Shown: positions 1 through 10,210, counted from the stretch's first letter. The stretch: 64,000 nt of DNA from Beggiatoa leptomitoformis (GCF_001305575.3 NZ_CP012373.2:1674001-1738000); one strand, 5' to 3'. The notes: generated by a model not told the origin, from the letters alone. Numbers and translations: made by a program.

Positions 1-261
1 TGTCATTTGTACTTCCTTAATCATGTGTTTTTTGGGGCTACCACGCATATTAGAAATCATGTCTTCAACGGCGGTTACTGTTCTTCCCCGAAACATATCA
101 ACGGCAGCCGCCGCAACAGCATCTAAGTAGGATTGCGTAAAATAAGGCACATTATGAGATACGCCCAACAATAAACCACTATTCAAATCTACCACTGCAC
201 AGCCTAATGCGCCATCCACATTTCTGACAATCTCACTACAAATATCATTGATATCTGCCAT
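1..261 (-). CDS. Roadblock/LC7-like protein, partial
   Basis: The reading frame starts with ATG at 259-261, eight bases after an AGGAG ribosome binding site, and runs off the left edge still open after 87 codons. The protein begins MADINDICSEIVRNVDGALG and continues with a VVDLNSGLLLG strand. A short alpha/beta start, the phrase GALGCAVVDL and a later helix near DMFRG resemble roadblock/LC7 (MglB-like) proteins, which act as dimeric regulators or scaffolds of small GTPases. The C-terminus is missing, so the family call is tentative. No Ras-like GTPase is visible nearby, although one could lie beyond the edge. Confidence 0.5.
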   Translation of the reverse strand, partial: MADINDICSEIVRNVDGALGCAVVDLNSGLLLGVSHNVPYFTQSYLDAVAAAAVDMFRGRTVTAVEDMISNMRGSPKKHMIKEVQMT

Positions 262-460
262 TTTTTAATTCTCCTAGTAGCAATGTTGTTTTAATCCATA
301 CCTGCATTATTTGCAGATAACTCTTCTCATACAAAAGAACTCACAAGCAAAACACTGACCAATTTTATTAATTTCTACAGAAGTGTCTATGCTTACATAT
401 CTTTTGTGTGTAATGACCTCAGTTTGCATGTAAAAATAAAATACTTATCTCATTACAAAA

Positions 461-1201
461 TTACTGTGCATTAAGGGCTTGCCCTGTTATGCCACGACTA
501 TCAGCACCCATCAAATACAAATAAGTCAGCATGATTTCTTCTGGCGTTTTTAACGTATTGGGGTCTTCAGCAGGAAAAGCCGCCGCCCGCATTCCTGTAC
601 GGGTCGCACCGGGATTAATACTATTAACTCGAATAGCCGTATTTTCCACCAACTCATCAGCTAATATTTGCATTAATCCCTCAGTCGCAAATTTAGAAAC
701 CGCATAAGCCCCCCAATAAGCCCGCCCTTTACGCCCAACACTAGACGATGTAAAAATAATAGACGCATCAGATGATTTTCTTAACAAGCCCAAACAAGCA
801 CGTGTTAATAAAAAGGGCGCGTTTATATTAACCTGTATGACGTTATACCATAGATTAATATCATAATGTTCTATGGGTGCTAATGCGCCTAACAAACCTG
901 CATTGTGTAAAATCCCATCTAACTGTCCAAACTCATTATTCAGTGTAGCGACCAAATCGGTATAATCTTTAGGGCTAGCACCTTCTAAATTCATCGGATA
1001 AATAGCAGGTTGTGGATAACCTGCTTGTTCAATTTCATCATAAACCGCTTCTAGCTTGCGTGTGGTACGCCCTAATAAAATCACTGTCGCGCCATACTGT
1101 GCAAACGTGCGCGCACTCGCTCGCCCAATTCCATCCCCCGCACCTGTGACCAACACAATGCGATTTTTAAGTAAATCGGGAGCAGGTTTGTAATCCATCA
1201 T
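461..1201 (-). CDS. Short-chain dehydrogenase/reductase, YciK-like
   Basis: This 246-residue protein is a classical Rossmann-fold SDR. It shows the nucleotide-binding motif TGAGDGIG (residues 19-26), NAG at 100-102, the serine cluster near 152-154, and Y166 with K170 in the YxxxK catalytic motif. The length and the C-terminal TRTGMRAAAFPAEDP segment resemble E. coli YciK, an oxidoreductase of poorly defined substrate. An AGGA motif eight bases upstream supports the first of two adjacent ATGs. The gene stands alone, between the roadblock gene and a divergent kinase gene. The substrate cannot be read from the sequence. Confidence 0.85.
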   Translation of the reverse strand: MMDYKPAPDLLKNRIVLVTGAGDGIGRASARTFAQYGATVILLGRTTRKLEAVYDEIEQAGYPQPAIYPMNLEGASPKDYTDLVATLNNEFGQLDGILHNAGLLGALAPIEHYDINLWYNVIQVNINAPFLLTRACLGLLRKSSDASIIFTSSSVGRKGRAYWGAYAVSKFATEGLMQILADELVENTAIRVNSINPGATRTGMRAAAFPAEDPNTLKTPEEIMLTYLYLMGADSRGITGQALNAQ

Positions 1202-1553
1202 ATAAACTGTCCTTTATTATTGATGACATTTGCATACAAAATAACTGATGTGCTATATAAACAACTCGCTTTCAGCACGTATGGTGTGATAGTTTACCAG
1301 TCTCTCTGCATTCGCTAAATGCCTATAGCATCACTTATTATCATCTTTTTGGGGTTCATTTCTAATAAAAAAACAAAATCCTGCTGAAAACTCGTTAAAA
1401 TATACCTGCCTACTGTTACAATGCACTCAGTATAATGCCACTGCTTACTGAAACTTTAATACAATTGGCTAGTCAATTTCCCCCGATTTACGCTACGCTA
1501 GCCACTTTCTCAAATACCTTGTTTAGCTCAAACACGGTCTGACACAAACCTAT
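1202..1553. other. Divergent intergenic region
   Basis: These 352 bases separate the YciK-like gene (minus) from the sensor kinase (plus). A TATAAT hexamer lies at 1431-1436, but no convincing -35 element is spaced correctly before it, so it is only a possible promoter. No open frame, strong hairpin or repeat was seen. Confidence 0.4.
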
Positions 1554-3650
1554 ATGGAAAATAAATTTTTCATCAGTTTACGCTTCCGTATGATAGCGAT
1601 GATATTGCTCGGCGTAGTTCCTCCTATGCTGATAGCCATACTCTTTGCCAGTTCGCAAGCGGCACAAATTATTCGGCAGGAAGCTAAAGAAAACCTGATG
1701 TTACGCGCCACCTCTTTAGCGGATAGCGTTACACGTTGGGATGAGATGAATGTCAAATCACTCATGACTTTAAGTCAAAATGCCGCGTTTACCACGATGG
1801 AAGCAGAAAAACAAATTTCCAGCCTTTCTGCGGTCTTTCGAGTCTATCCTGAAATTTATGGGACTGCTGTCGTTAAAAGTAATGGGTTAAATTTTACAAG
1901 TGGAACAGGTATCGTCCACCGTAACCCCATTAACTTAAGTCATCGAGAATGGTTTCAAGGCGCGTTAGAAGGCAATAACATCACCCGTAGCGCGCAAATT
2001 TCTCGTACCTATGAACAACCAGCCGTTACCTTTTCTTCCCCTGTCCGTGCTATTCCAACCCTAAAACGCGGAGACACTGGGGAACTGGTTAATCAGCTAC
2101 AAACCAAATTAAAGGAAATCAGCTTTTACAAAAACCAAATAAATATCACAGGTGTTTATGACAAAGCGACAGAAGATACCGTACGCACCTATCAAATGGA
2201 CTACACAGGACTGATTGCAACAGGCATTGCAGACCCCCTTACCCTAGAACTACTAGGGCTAGTAAAACAATGGGACGAAAAAAATACCACCCCGCCTACA
2301 CGTCCTGTTATTGGTGTTGCTGTTGTGCTTACCTTTCTAACCGAATTAGGCAAGGCTGTTGGTGCGGTTCGTTTGGGAAAAACAGGCTATGCCTTTATGG
2401 TGGATGAAAAAGGACACGTTCTAGCCCACCCTGAAGCAAAATATGTCACAGGGGATGAACTAACCGATTTTAGCCAACATCCTGCGGTACAACACATTAT
2501 AGAAGGACATAGTGGTTTATATTCCTTTACTGATGCAGAAAATGTCAGTTGGTTATCACATGGCATTCGTTTAGCCAACGGTTGGAGCGTGATTGCCTTA
2601 CAACAAGAAGCAGAAGTATTAGAGCGAGAACAATTTTTCTGGCGGTTGTCCATGATTGTTGCCATTATTGCCGTGCTAATTGTTTGCACATTCACTTGGT
2701 TATTAGCCAATCGCTTACTAAAACCCATCACAGGACTGACAAAAGCCGCTACAAAACTAGCTGATGGAGATTGGCAACAAAGTGTTGATGTAAAAAGTAA
2801 CGACGAAATTGGTATTTTATCTAGCACATTTAACCAGATGGCAAAACAACTGCGCGTCTCCTTCTCCATTTTGGATGCAAAACGTGAAGAAGCACAAAAA
2901 GCGCGAGAAGCCGCAGAAGAAGCAAACAAAGTAAAAAGCATGTTTGTTGCTAACATGACGCACGAATTACGCACCCCCTTAAATGCGATTATTGGGTATA
3001 GCGAAATGTTACAAGAAGAAGCTGCCGATATGGAAATGGAAGATTTTATTCCCGACCTCAAGAAAATTGACAGCGCAGGACGACACTTACTTGCTTTGAT
3101 TAACGATGTATTAGACTTTTCCAAAGTAGAAGCAGGTAAAATGGAGCTTTATTTAGAGACATTCTCCATCAACATGATGGTTCAAGATGTTATCTTTACC
3201 ATACAACCGCTGATTGAAAAAAATCAAAATAGCCTAGATGTTGGCGCATTTGAAGAACTGGGTATGATGCATTCTGATGTAACAAAAGTTCGTCAATGCC
3301 TATTTAATCTGTTAAGTAATGCCAGTAAATTTACCGAAAATGGCAAAATACGCTTAAATGTAGATTGTCACCAACGAGATGCAATCAATTGGGTACGCTT
3401 CCGTGTCACAGATACAGGTATCGGCATGACACCCGAACAAACCTCTAAACTGTTCCGTGCTTTCATGCAAGCAGACACATCAACTACCCGTAAATATGGT
3501 GGTACAGGCTTAGGTTTAGTTATTACGCGCCAATTCTGCCAAATGATGGGCGGTGATGTGTTAGTAGAAAGCGAATTTGGCAAAGGTTCAACCTTTACCA
3601 TTGAATTACCAACACAATTAGCGGATAGAATAGACGACACCGAACCCTAA
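1554..3650 (+). CDS. Sensor histidine kinase with peptidoglycan-binding domain nested in a Cache domain
   Basis: This 698-residue membrane kinase has TM1 at about 12-33, a periplasmic region at 35-360, TM2 at about 362-386, a HAMP linker at 388-440, HisKA with phospho-acceptor H470 ([11 protein letters not shown]) and a HATPase_c domain (NLLSNA 585-590, DTGIG 620-624, GGTGLGL 649-655). The periplasmic part looks like a dCache domain: membrane-distal lobe at about 45-165, and membrane-proximal lobe ([30 protein letters not shown]-type strand) from 251. Between the lobes, residues 167-236 match PG_binding_1 ([17 protein letters not shown], then [15 protein letters not shown]). No receiver domain is fused and no response regulator is adjacent. 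The signal sensed is unknown; cell-wall proximity or a muropeptide is an inference. No good Shine-Dalgarno motif precedes the ATG. Confidence 0.88.
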   Translation: MENKFFISLRFRMIAMILLGVVPPMLIAILFASSQAAQIIRQEAKENLMLRATSLADSVTRWDEMNVKSLMTLSQNAAFTTMEAEKQISSLSAVFRVYPEIYGTAVVKSNGLNFTSGTGIVHRNPINLSHREWFQGALEGNNITRSAQISRTYEQPAVTFSSPVRAIPTLKRGDTGELVNQLQTKLKEISFYKNQINITGVYDKATEDTVRTYQMDYTGLIATGIADPLTLELLGLVKQWDEKNTTPPTRPVIGVAVVLTFLTELGKAVGAVRLGKTGYAFMVDEKGHVLAHPEAKYVTGDELTDFSQHPAVQHIIEGHSGLYSFTDAENVSWLSHGIRLANGWSVIALQQEAEVLEREQFFWRLSMIVAIIAVLIVCTFTWLLANRLLKPITGLTKAATKLADGDWQQSVDVKSNDEIGILSSTFNQMAKQLRVSFSILDAKREEAQKAREAAEEANKVKSMFVANMTHELRTPLNAIIGYSEMLQEEAADMEMEDFIPDLKKIDSAGRHLLALINDVLDFSKVEAGKMELYLETFSINMMVQDVIFTIQPLIEKNQNSLDVGAFEELGMMHSDVTKVRQCLFNLLSNASKFTENGKIRLNVDCHQRDAINWVRFRVTDTGIGMTPEQTSKLFRAFMQADTSTTRKYGGTGLGLVITRQFCQMMGGDVLVESEFGKGSTFTIELPTQLADRIDDTEP

Positions 3651-3687
3651 ATAAGATATAAACGTACTTTTGCCTATATGGATAATA

Positions 3688-3726
3688 AACCTAGCAGAAA
3701 TCAACATTTGCTAGGTTTTCTTTTTG
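3688..3726 (+). terminator. Rho-independent terminator after the kinase gene
   Basis: A perfect 9-bp stem (AACCTAGCA at 3688-3696 with TGCTAGGTT at 3709-3717) with a 12-base loop is followed by TTCTTTTT. It lies 38 bases after the kinase stop. The opposite strand also ends in a short T run, so it could act in both directions. Confidence 0.8.
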
Positions 3727-3869
3727 AATATTCGGATTAGATAGACGCGAAGATTTTTGATGCGATATAAACGCCTTAAATTTTTTGCAACCGCGCAAAG
3801 AAACGGATAACACAGCTTAAAGCGGCAGATACTGCGTGTTTAACAACTTAGAAGCCTTTTACAATAGAT

Positions 3870-4250
3870 TTACTGAGTAAATCCAATTTGACGAAAAGCA
3901 ACATTTAACTGCGCCAACTCACATTGAATACGATGTAAACATTTATTTGCCTGTCCAAGTTCAGCACTCTCATCAAACCCCGCTAATTCCTCATATAAAA
4001 CACTTAATTTACTTGCCCCTAGTTGCTCACAGGTCAGCTTAAACTCATGAGCAGTTAAATGAATTTGTTTAATATTCTGTGCCTTTAACGTTGCTTCTAA
4101 CGTATTAACCTGTTGCCAATGGCTACTTAAAAACTCATCAATTAAACAGGCTAAAGCTTCTTTACCCATTAATCGATACAGCTCGGTTAAAACACTATAA
4201 TCTAACGTATAAGTTTTTTCGGTTGTCATCATTGTAGCTAGCTTACCCAC
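3870..4250 (-). CDS. Histidine phosphotransfer (Hpt) domain protein
   Basis: This 126-residue helical protein carries the Hpt signature HEFKLTCEQLGAS, giving H68 as the likely phospho-acceptor with K71 three residues on. Stand-alone Hpt proteins relay phosphate between a hybrid kinase and a response regulator. The GTG start is supported by AAGGA six bases upstream; an internal ATG at codon 7 has no such motif. It sits between two kinase genes and is divergent from the receiver-kinase at 4543. The partners could be those kinases, but the sequence does not prove it. Confidence 0.8.
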   Translation of the reverse strand: MGKLATMMTTEKTYTLDYSVLTELYRLMGKEALACLIDEFLSSHWQQVNTLEATLKAQNIKQIHLTAHEFKLTCEQLGASKLSVLYEELAGFDESAELGQANKCLHRIQCELAQLNVAFRQIGFTQ

Positions 4251-4542
4251 TGTTTATCCTTTTTTATCCATTTTTATTAAAATAATTGAACAAGTTAACT
4301 GTTAAGATGTTACAAAACTATCCCTAATCATCTAACAACAGTGTACAAGGGTATAAAAAAAGGAAAAATTCGTATTAACACTTAATCGCTGATCGGTTTT
4401 TACTTACGGAAATATAATGCCCTAAACGGTGGCAGATTTGATACCCTTAATTCCCTTATACGAATAACACAGGCACTTATTCATAAACCAATTACTATAA
4501 ATAAAAACAATTTATTATGCAGTTTACAACGACTACACCACC
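4251..4542. other. Divergent intergenic region
   Basis: This AT-rich spacer of 292 bases lies between the Hpt gene and the receiver-kinase gene. It should hold the promoters of both. I found no clear -35/-10 pair, repeat or hairpin. Confidence 0.35.
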
Positions 4543-6081
4543 ATGACAGACAAGCCCTCGCACCCGCACATTCTTATCGTTGATGATAAACCTGCAAATA
4601 TCCAATTTTTGGGTATGGTGCTGCGACAACAAGAATATCTTATCAGTGTTGCGCAAGACGGCTATCAAGCCATTCGGATTGTCGACAAAATTACGCCCGA
4701 TTTAATTCTGCTCGATATTATGATGCCCGGTATAGATGGTTTTGAAACCTGTTTACAACTCAAAAAAAAACCACACACTAATAGCGTCCCGATTATTTTT
4801 CTAACTGCAAAAGATGATGCAGAAGATATTATTAAAGGGTTTCAACTGGGTGCTGCGGATTATGTTACTAAACCATTTAACTCATCCGTTTTGCTCGCAC
4901 GGGTTGCAACGCACTTAGCATTACGCCAAAAAACGCAACAATTAGAACAACAACAGCAAGAAATTAAAACCGCCCTGCAAATTAGCCAAGAAAAATATCG
5001 CTTTCTTGTAGAAAATCAAACCGATTTTGTTATAAAACTAGACGCACAAGGGCGATTTTTATTCGCCAGTCCCTCCTATTGCGAAAAACTGCAAAAAACG
5101 GAAGAACAATTATTAAACACATTTTTTAGCCAACACTTACTTACTGAAGAACAAGAAGTATTTCATCATATTTGTACCGTTTTACAACAAGCACCGCATA
5201 TTTACAGCGTAGAACTACAACTTTTACAACCTGATGCTATTCATTGGATTGCATGGTCATGCAAAGCAATTTTAAATCCACAAGGACAGTTAACAGAAAT
5301 TATCAGTGTAGGACGCGATGTAACGGCTCGCCGTCAAGCGGAAGAAAAAGCCCGCCAAACCTTGCATGAACTGGCGCACATTTCCCGCCTCAACTCTATG
5401 GGAGAAATGACGACCGCGCTAGCCCACGAAATAAATCAGCCATTAACAGCAATTTTAAGTTTTGCTCAGGCGGGATTACGCTTATTAGACAGCCCTCATC
5501 TTGAGTTAGAAGATTTGCGGCTTGCTTTAGAAGGCATTGAACGAAATGGTAAATTATCCAGTGAAATTATTAAACGGATTCGTTTTTTTGCCCGCAAAGA
5601 TAAACAACTACATAAACAACCTTTAGATATTAACCAGTTAATTAAAGAAGTTGAATATTTAGTGCGTCCTGAATTACGTCGTAATCAGGTGAATTTAAGC
5701 CTGCATCTTTTACCAATACCATTCATGACGATTGTAGATAATATACAAATTCAACAGGTTATATTAAACTTAATTCGTAATGCGATGGATGCTATTTTGT
5801 CAGCAACAACGGTATTACGCGAAATCATTATTAAAACGCAAATAGTTGCTAAAAACTATTTAGAAGTTGCTGTCTTTGATACAGGTATTGGTATAGACCC
5901 ACAGATTAAACAGACGCTTTTTGAACCATTTATTACCACAAAAGCCCATGGGATTGGTATCGGTTTATCGATTTGTCGCTCGATTATTGAAGAACATGGT
6001 GGACAATTACAATTTATGGATAATCCACAAGGGGGAAGCATTTTTCTTTTTACCCTGCCCATTAATGAGACTGAACAATGA
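4543..6081 (+). CDS. Receiver-PAS-histidine kinase, FixL-like
   Basis: This soluble 512-residue protein begins with a receiver domain (D14, D15, phospho-acceptor D58 in LLDIMMPG, T88, K110), followed by a coiled coil at about 127-150, a PAS domain at about 150-265 ending in GRDVTARRQAEE, then a kinase core. H295 lies in the sequence ALAHEINQPLTAI, typical of the FixL/DctB/TodS kinase group. The ATP-binding half has NLIRNAMDAI, FDTGIGID and GIGIGLSICRSI. No transmembrane segment is visible. The PAS domain has no obvious haem histidine signature, so oxygen sensing is not implied. The stop overlaps the next start as ATGA, so the two genes are translationally coupled. Confidence 0.9.
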   Translation: MTDKPSHPHILIVDDKPANIQFLGMVLRQQEYLISVAQDGYQAIRIVDKITPDLILLDIMMPGIDGFETCLQLKKKPHTNSVPIIFLTAKDDAEDIIKGFQLGAADYVTKPFNSSVLLARVATHLALRQKTQQLEQQQQEIKTALQISQEKYRFLVENQTDFVIKLDAQGRFLFASPSYCEKLQKTEEQLLNTFFSQHLLTEEQEVFHHICTVLQQAPHIYSVELQLLQPDAIHWIAWSCKAILNPQGQLTEIISVGRDVTARRQAEEKARQTLHELAHISRLNSMGEMTTALAHEINQPLTAILSFAQAGLRLLDSPHLELEDLRLALEGIERNGKLSSEIIKRIRFFARKDKQLHKQPLDINQLIKEVEYLVRPELRRNQVNLSLHLLPIPFMTIVDNIQIQQVILNLIRNAMDAILSATTVLREIIIKTQIVAKNYLEVAVFDTGIGIDPQIKQTLFEPFITTKAHGIGIGLSICRSIIEEHGGQLQFMDNPQGGSIFLFTLPINETEQ

Positions 6082-6701
6082 TAAAAACTATTGAACCACG
6101 CGTCTTTGTTGTCGATGATGAACCCGATGTCAGGGCAGCAATTCGTTTATTATTGAAAACCGTCGGCTTGAAAGTTGAAATCTTCGAGTCAGCCATTGAG
6201 TTTTTACAAAAATATCAAATGGAATGGGCAGGTTGTTTAATTGTTGATGTCCGAATGCCCGGTATGAGCGGTTTAGAATTACAAGCAAAGTTGCATGAAA
6301 TGCGTTCACCTTTAGCCCTGTTAGTCATTTCGGGACATGGTGAGGTGGAAATGGCCGTAAAAGCAGTGAAGGCGGGCGCAATAGATTTTATTCAAAAACC
6401 CTTTAGTGACCAACATTTACTAGATTGTGTACAAGAAGCCTTACAATCTGGTGTCAGTGCCTATCAACGTTATGCAGAAGAGACAGAAATCACGGGTCGT
6501 TACAACACATTAACAGCACGCGAAAAAGAAGTGATGTGGCTGGTTGTCGAGGGTAAGTCTAACAAACTCATTGGAATGGATTTAAATATTAGTGTGCGAA
6601 CAGTAGAAATTCACCGTGCGAGGGTGATGGAAAAACTAATGGCAGATACTTTTCCTGCATTAATGCGGGTTGTTGCGGTGGTGGAAAAAATCAAAGAGTG
6701 A
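6078..6701 (+). CDS. FixJ-family response regulator
   Basis: This 207-residue regulator has a receiver domain (DDEPD near residues 13-17, phospho-acceptor D57 in IVDVRMPG, S85, K107) and a C-terminal LuxR-type helix-turn-helix (LTAREKEVMWLVVEGKSNKL starting at 145, then SVRTVEIHRARVMEKL). It is the cognate partner of the overlapping kinase and should bind DNA as a phosphorylated dimer. The closest named relatives are FixJ and TodT-like regulators. The target genes are not evident here. Confidence 0.9.
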   Translation: MIKTIEPRVFVVDDEPDVRAAIRLLLKTVGLKVEIFESAIEFLQKYQMEWAGCLIVDVRMPGMSGLELQAKLHEMRSPLALLVISGHGEVEMAVKAVKAGAIDFIQKPFSDQHLLDCVQEALQSGVSAYQRYAEETEITGRYNTLTAREKEVMWLVVEGKSNKLIGMDLNISVRTVEIHRARVMEKLMADTFPALMRVVAVVEKIKE

Positions 6702-6725
6702 TAAACCCTATTTTTTATTAGAAAA

Positions 6726-6750
6726 GGAACGAAATAAATTCGTCCCTCTC
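6726..6750. terminator. Possible terminator hairpin between convergent genes
   Basis: GGAACGAA (6726-6733) can pair with TTCGTCCC (6739-6746) with one mismatch, followed by a pyrimidine-rich TCTCTTTAT. It lies between the FixJ-like gene and nhaA. Confidence 0.4.
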
Positions 6751-6773
6751 TTTATCAACCAGTAAATAGGTTA

Positions 6774-7979
6774 TTAGCTTGTCTTAATAAACGCTTGGTT
6801 ACCCATATAACGCAAAATCACATAACCAAATACGGCAGATAGTAAAGACCCTGCAATAACGCCTAATTTGACTTGATTGGCATAATCACCTTCGTTTCCA
6901 AATGCGAGCCCACCAATAAATAAGCTCATGGTAAAGCCTATTCCACATAAAACAGCAACACCATAAACTTGCATCCAAGTTGCGTGTTCGGGTAATTTGG
7001 CAATTTTAAATTTAATGGCTAACCATGTAAAACCAAGCACACCCACCTGTTTGCCTAAAAACAAACCCAGCATAATGCCTAACGGTACCGCGCCTGTTAA
7101 CGTTGCTAATGAAACGCCTACAAACGAAACACCTGCATTAGCAAAGGCAAAAATCGGCATAATAGCGAAGGCAACCCAAGGATGTAAAACATGTTCTAAA
7201 TGACGGAGGGGAGAGTGTCCTGTATCATCACCTTTGGTACGTAAAGGGATAAATATCGCCAATGCGACCCCTGCTAAGGTTGCGTGAATACCTGATTTTA
7301 AAACACAAACCCATAAAATAACCCCAAGAATAATATAAGGTGTAATACGGGTTACACGTAGCATATTAAGCACTGCGAGGGCAATAATTGCCCCGCCCGC
7401 GTAGTACAAGGGGGTCAGTTCTAAACCATGTGCAGAATAAAAGGCAGCGATAATAATAATCGCCCCCATATCATCAATAATGGCTAGTGCTAACAAAAAA
7501 ATCCGTAAGGAATCAGGAATAATTCCCTTGAGTAACACTAAAACGCCCAAAGAAAAAGCAATATCTGTTGCCGCAGGAATTGCCCAACCTTGCAACGAAT
7601 CTGCCTGTCCCCAATTGACTGCTGTATAAATAATGGCAGGTACTAACATCCCGCCAATTGCCGCCAGTAACGGTAAAATGGCTTGTTGCAAAGAAGCTAA
7701 TTGCCCTTCTAATAATTCCCGTTTTAATTCCAAGCCGATGAGAAAAAAGAAAACCGCCATTAATCCATCGTTAATCCATAATAAAACATATTTATCAAGA
7801 TTAATTTCCCCTAAGCGAATACCTAATGGTAGGTGCAAAAACCCTTGATAAATATCACTTAAAATTGGCGTGTTATTCATTAATAATGCTAACACCGCCG
7901 CACCAAGTAACAGAATACTACTTGCGGATTCTAACTTGAAAAAGTCCTGTAACGCACTTTGGAACTGTACTCTTGCCAT
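6774..7979 (-). CDS. nhaA: Na+/H+ antiporter NhaA
   Basis: This inner-membrane secondary antiporter exchanges sodium for protons and maintains pH and sodium balance. The 401-residue protein starts MARVQFQSALQDFFKLES, has about 12 hydrophobic segments, and keeps the ion-binding aspartates D139 in ATDIAFSLG and D169/D170 in LAIIDDMGA, equivalent to E. coli D133, D163 and D164. The frame is open 12 codons further upstream, but the ATG at 7977-7979 is preceded by GAGG at a 6-base spacing, so that start is chosen. It is monocistronic and convergent with the FixJ-like gene. Confidence 0.95.
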   Translation of the reverse strand: MARVQFQSALQDFFKLESASSILLLGAAVLALLMNNTPILSDIYQGFLHLPLGIRLGEINLDKYVLLWINDGLMAVFFFLIGLELKRELLEGQLASLQQAILPLLAAIGGMLVPAIIYTAVNWGQADSLQGWAIPAATDIAFSLGVLVLLKGIIPDSLRIFLLALAIIDDMGAIIIIAAFYSAHGLELTPLYYAGGAIIALAVLNMLRVTRITPYIILGVILWVCVLKSGIHATLAGVALAIFIPLRTKGDDTGHSPLRHLEHVLHPWVAFAIMPIFAFANAGVSFVGVSLATLTGAVPLGIMLGLFLGKQVGVLGFTWLAIKFKIAKLPEHATWMQVYGVAVLCGIGFTMSLFIGGLAFGNEGDYANQVKLGVIAGSLLSAVFGYVILRYMGNQAFIKTS

Positions 7980-8181
7980 CGGATACCTCATGAGATTTAT
8001 TGAAAGATTAAACAATGCAATATGCCCTTAAACGCGATAAATCCACGCCTAATGCGCCAAAAACTAAAAAAGTTACTGATAGAAAATCTTGGCAATAGGT
8101 GGTATTTTAAAGAGGCTTATCAAGTTTTTATATAATTCCCATTAATTATCAATAAACTAAAACAATATTTTTTAATTGGGC

Positions 8182-8574
8182 TTATTTATCCCAGTAAACA
8201 GCCTTATCAGGCAATATCCACCGTATGCCGCCTCGGGGTTCTACAGTATCACTTTGATAACGTGGAATTAAATGAATATGTAAATGCGGAACAGTTTGTC
8301 CTGCAACTGCACCATCATTAATCCCAATATTGTACGCATCAGGTTGATATTGTGTCTGAATATTTACTTTTGCGATTGCTAACGCACTGAATAAGGCTAA
8401 TTGCTCTGTTTCAGTTGCCTCAAACCATGAGGCATAATGTCGACGCGGAATAATTAATGTATGTCCTTGTGAAACAGGGAATTTATCCCTAATAACAAAG
8501 ACTAATTCATCATCATAAACCCGTTGTGATGTAGGATTAAGCATTAATGCACAAAAGGGACATTGAAAAGACAT
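8182..8574 (-). CDS. HIT-family nucleotide hydrolase/transferase
   Basis: This 130-residue protein has the histidine triad VPHLHIHLIPRY and an N-terminal CPFCALM segment that could bind zinc. The family cleaves nucleotidyl-phosphoramidate or dinucleoside polyphosphate bonds. AGGAAA before the ATG supports the start. It is divergent from the DamX-like gene. The precise substrate is not predictable. Confidence 0.88.
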   Translation of the reverse strand: MSFQCPFCALMLNPTSQRVYDDELVFVIRDKFPVSQGHTLIIPRRHYASWFEATETEQLALFSALAIAKVNIQTQYQPDAYNIGINDGAVAGQTVPHLHIHLIPRYQSDTVEPRGGIRWILPDKAVYWDK

Positions 8575-8697
8575 ATATATTTCCTCGCATAACCAGCATT
8601 TATTATGAATTAATCTGCATTATCTGTGTTATCGTTTAAGCACGATTTAGCCCACATAATCAGTTATCACATACCTAACCAATTGTATTACAAAGTT

Positions 8698-10125
8698 ATG
8701 GCGACATTAGAAATAACCGATAGCCTAATGGTCAACCCATTTAAAACCGCGAAATATTTCACAACCCCTGAATTAACACAGCGGTTAAATCTTATTTTGC
8801 ATCTACTCCAAAACAGTGAACAATTACTCCTGATTCTTGCTGAAGAAGGATGTGGCAAGACCACTTTATTACAACAGCTTAAAGAGAAATCACAAGAAAA
8901 CTGGTGGATTTATAGCCCAAGTAGTAGCCCTGCACTTGCACCTGATACTCTCGCAACAGCATTACTACAAGCGTTTAATATCCGTCAGGAGGGAAAAAGT
9001 CTTGCGACATTACAAGAATTATTGCGCGTCCAAATCGCAACCGCTCGTTATAATGGACAACTTCCCATTTTAATGGTGGACGACGCGCATAAATTACCGT
9101 TAAAAACCTTAGAATTAATCATAGAACTTGCCATTCTTGGCGAACCACAAACACATTTACGTGTGCTATTGCTATGTGAACCCCAAATTACCAGTATTCT
9201 TGCCGCACCTGAATTTGAAGTGGTACACAATACACTGATTCATACCTTGGATATTCCCCCTTTATCCATAGAACAAATGTTTTACTACATTGATGCTTAC
9301 TTAGTAGATACACCTTATCAAACCCAAAAACTTTTCTCTGCGGAAGTCATTCGCAAAATTTACCATTTATCAGAAGGCATTCCCGGTGAAGTTAATCTAT
9401 TGGCTGAACAAGTGTTGCATAATGCGCTTTTAGAACGAGAACGATTAGTCAATGCCCATCAACATAAATTCCTCTGGGGAACATTTATTGTATTAATCTT
9501 GTTGGGCATAGGTGCATTTTTATGGGTAGAATATCCAGAATTACTCATCGGTAACGACAATCATTTGCGGATGACTGACCCCGCAACGCCCCTAAGCCTG
9601 CCAACACAACCCACCCCAACTAACGCCACAATTGCCCCTACAGACCCTATTGCCAAACAACTGGGTTATGATGCTGAATTACAAGTAAAAGCACAAACTA
9701 TTATTCCTTTAACCACCGTCTTGCTTGTTGCAACAGCAGAAAAAAGCACAGAAAACCCCGCTAACCCCGAACAGCCATTACCGCAAAAACAAGCAAATGA
9801 TTTTGACACTATCTTGTTGGGCGTAAAAAATATCAATGATGCAAGCTGGTTACGGGTGCAAAACCCAAATGCTTATACCCTGCAAATTTTAGGTGCGCAC
9901 GATTACACGACGTTACAACCTTTTTTGCAAACACATCAATTGAGTGAAGTGGCTGTTTTTAAAACGCTTTATCGTGATAAAGAATGGTATGTTGTAACAA
10001 CAGGTATTTATCCTTCACGCAAAGCAGCAGAACAAGCCCTTGCGAGTTTACCCAGCGAATTACGTGAACAAACACAACCTTGGATTCGTACCCTTGCAAG
10101 TATTCAAACACGTCTTGCTAAATAA
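8698..10125 (+). CDS. DamX-like protein: AAA ATPase, membrane segment, SPOR domain
   Basis: From the ATG at 8698 the protein has 475 residues: an ExeA-type AAA domain (Walker A EEGCGKTT near 49-56, Walker B LMVDDAHKL), a single transmembrane segment at about 259-279, a Thr/Pro-rich linker, and a C-terminal SPOR domain at about 395-472 that should bind denuded septal peptidoglycan. This order matches the AAA-containing form of DamX in gammaproteobacteria, a cell-division protein. The frame extends to a GTG at 8626, but that stretch is less conserved-looking and has no clear ribosome binding site, so the start is uncertain. Usual neighbours such as aroK/aroB are not here. Confidence 0.82.
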   Translation: MATLEITDSLMVNPFKTAKYFTTPELTQRLNLILHLLQNSEQLLLILAEEGCGKTTLLQQLKEKSQENWWIYSPSSSPALAPDTLATALLQAFNIRQEGKSLATLQELLRVQIATARYNGQLPILMVDDAHKLPLKTLELIIELAILGEPQTHLRVLLLCEPQITSILAAPEFEVVHNTLIHTLDIPPLSIEQMFYYIDAYLVDTPYQTQKLFSAEVIRKIYHLSEGIPGEVNLLAEQVLHNALLERERLVNAHQHKFLWGTFIVLILLGIGAFLWVEYPELLIGNDNHLRMTDPATPLSLPTQPTPTNATIAPTDPIAKQLGYDAELQVKAQTIIPLTTVLLVATAEKSTENPANPEQPLPQKQANDFDTILLGVKNINDASWLRVQNPNAYTLQILGAHDYTTLQPFLQTHQLSEVAVFKTLYRDKEWYVVTTGIYPSRKAAEQALASLPSELREQTQPWIRTLASIQTRLAK

Positions 10126-10210
10126 ATTAGTGTAAAACGCAAAGCCTCCATTTTTTATTGACGCATCAAATTTCAGTCAGTCATCACCCTACAATCAGTT
10201 TTATCAGACA

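Noticed and set aside
2387-3124. 245-codon frame on the minus strand inside the sensor kinase
   Set aside because: It lies wholly antisense to a gene with clear kinase motifs, and its Ser/Cys/Ala-rich translation is typical of a mirror frame.
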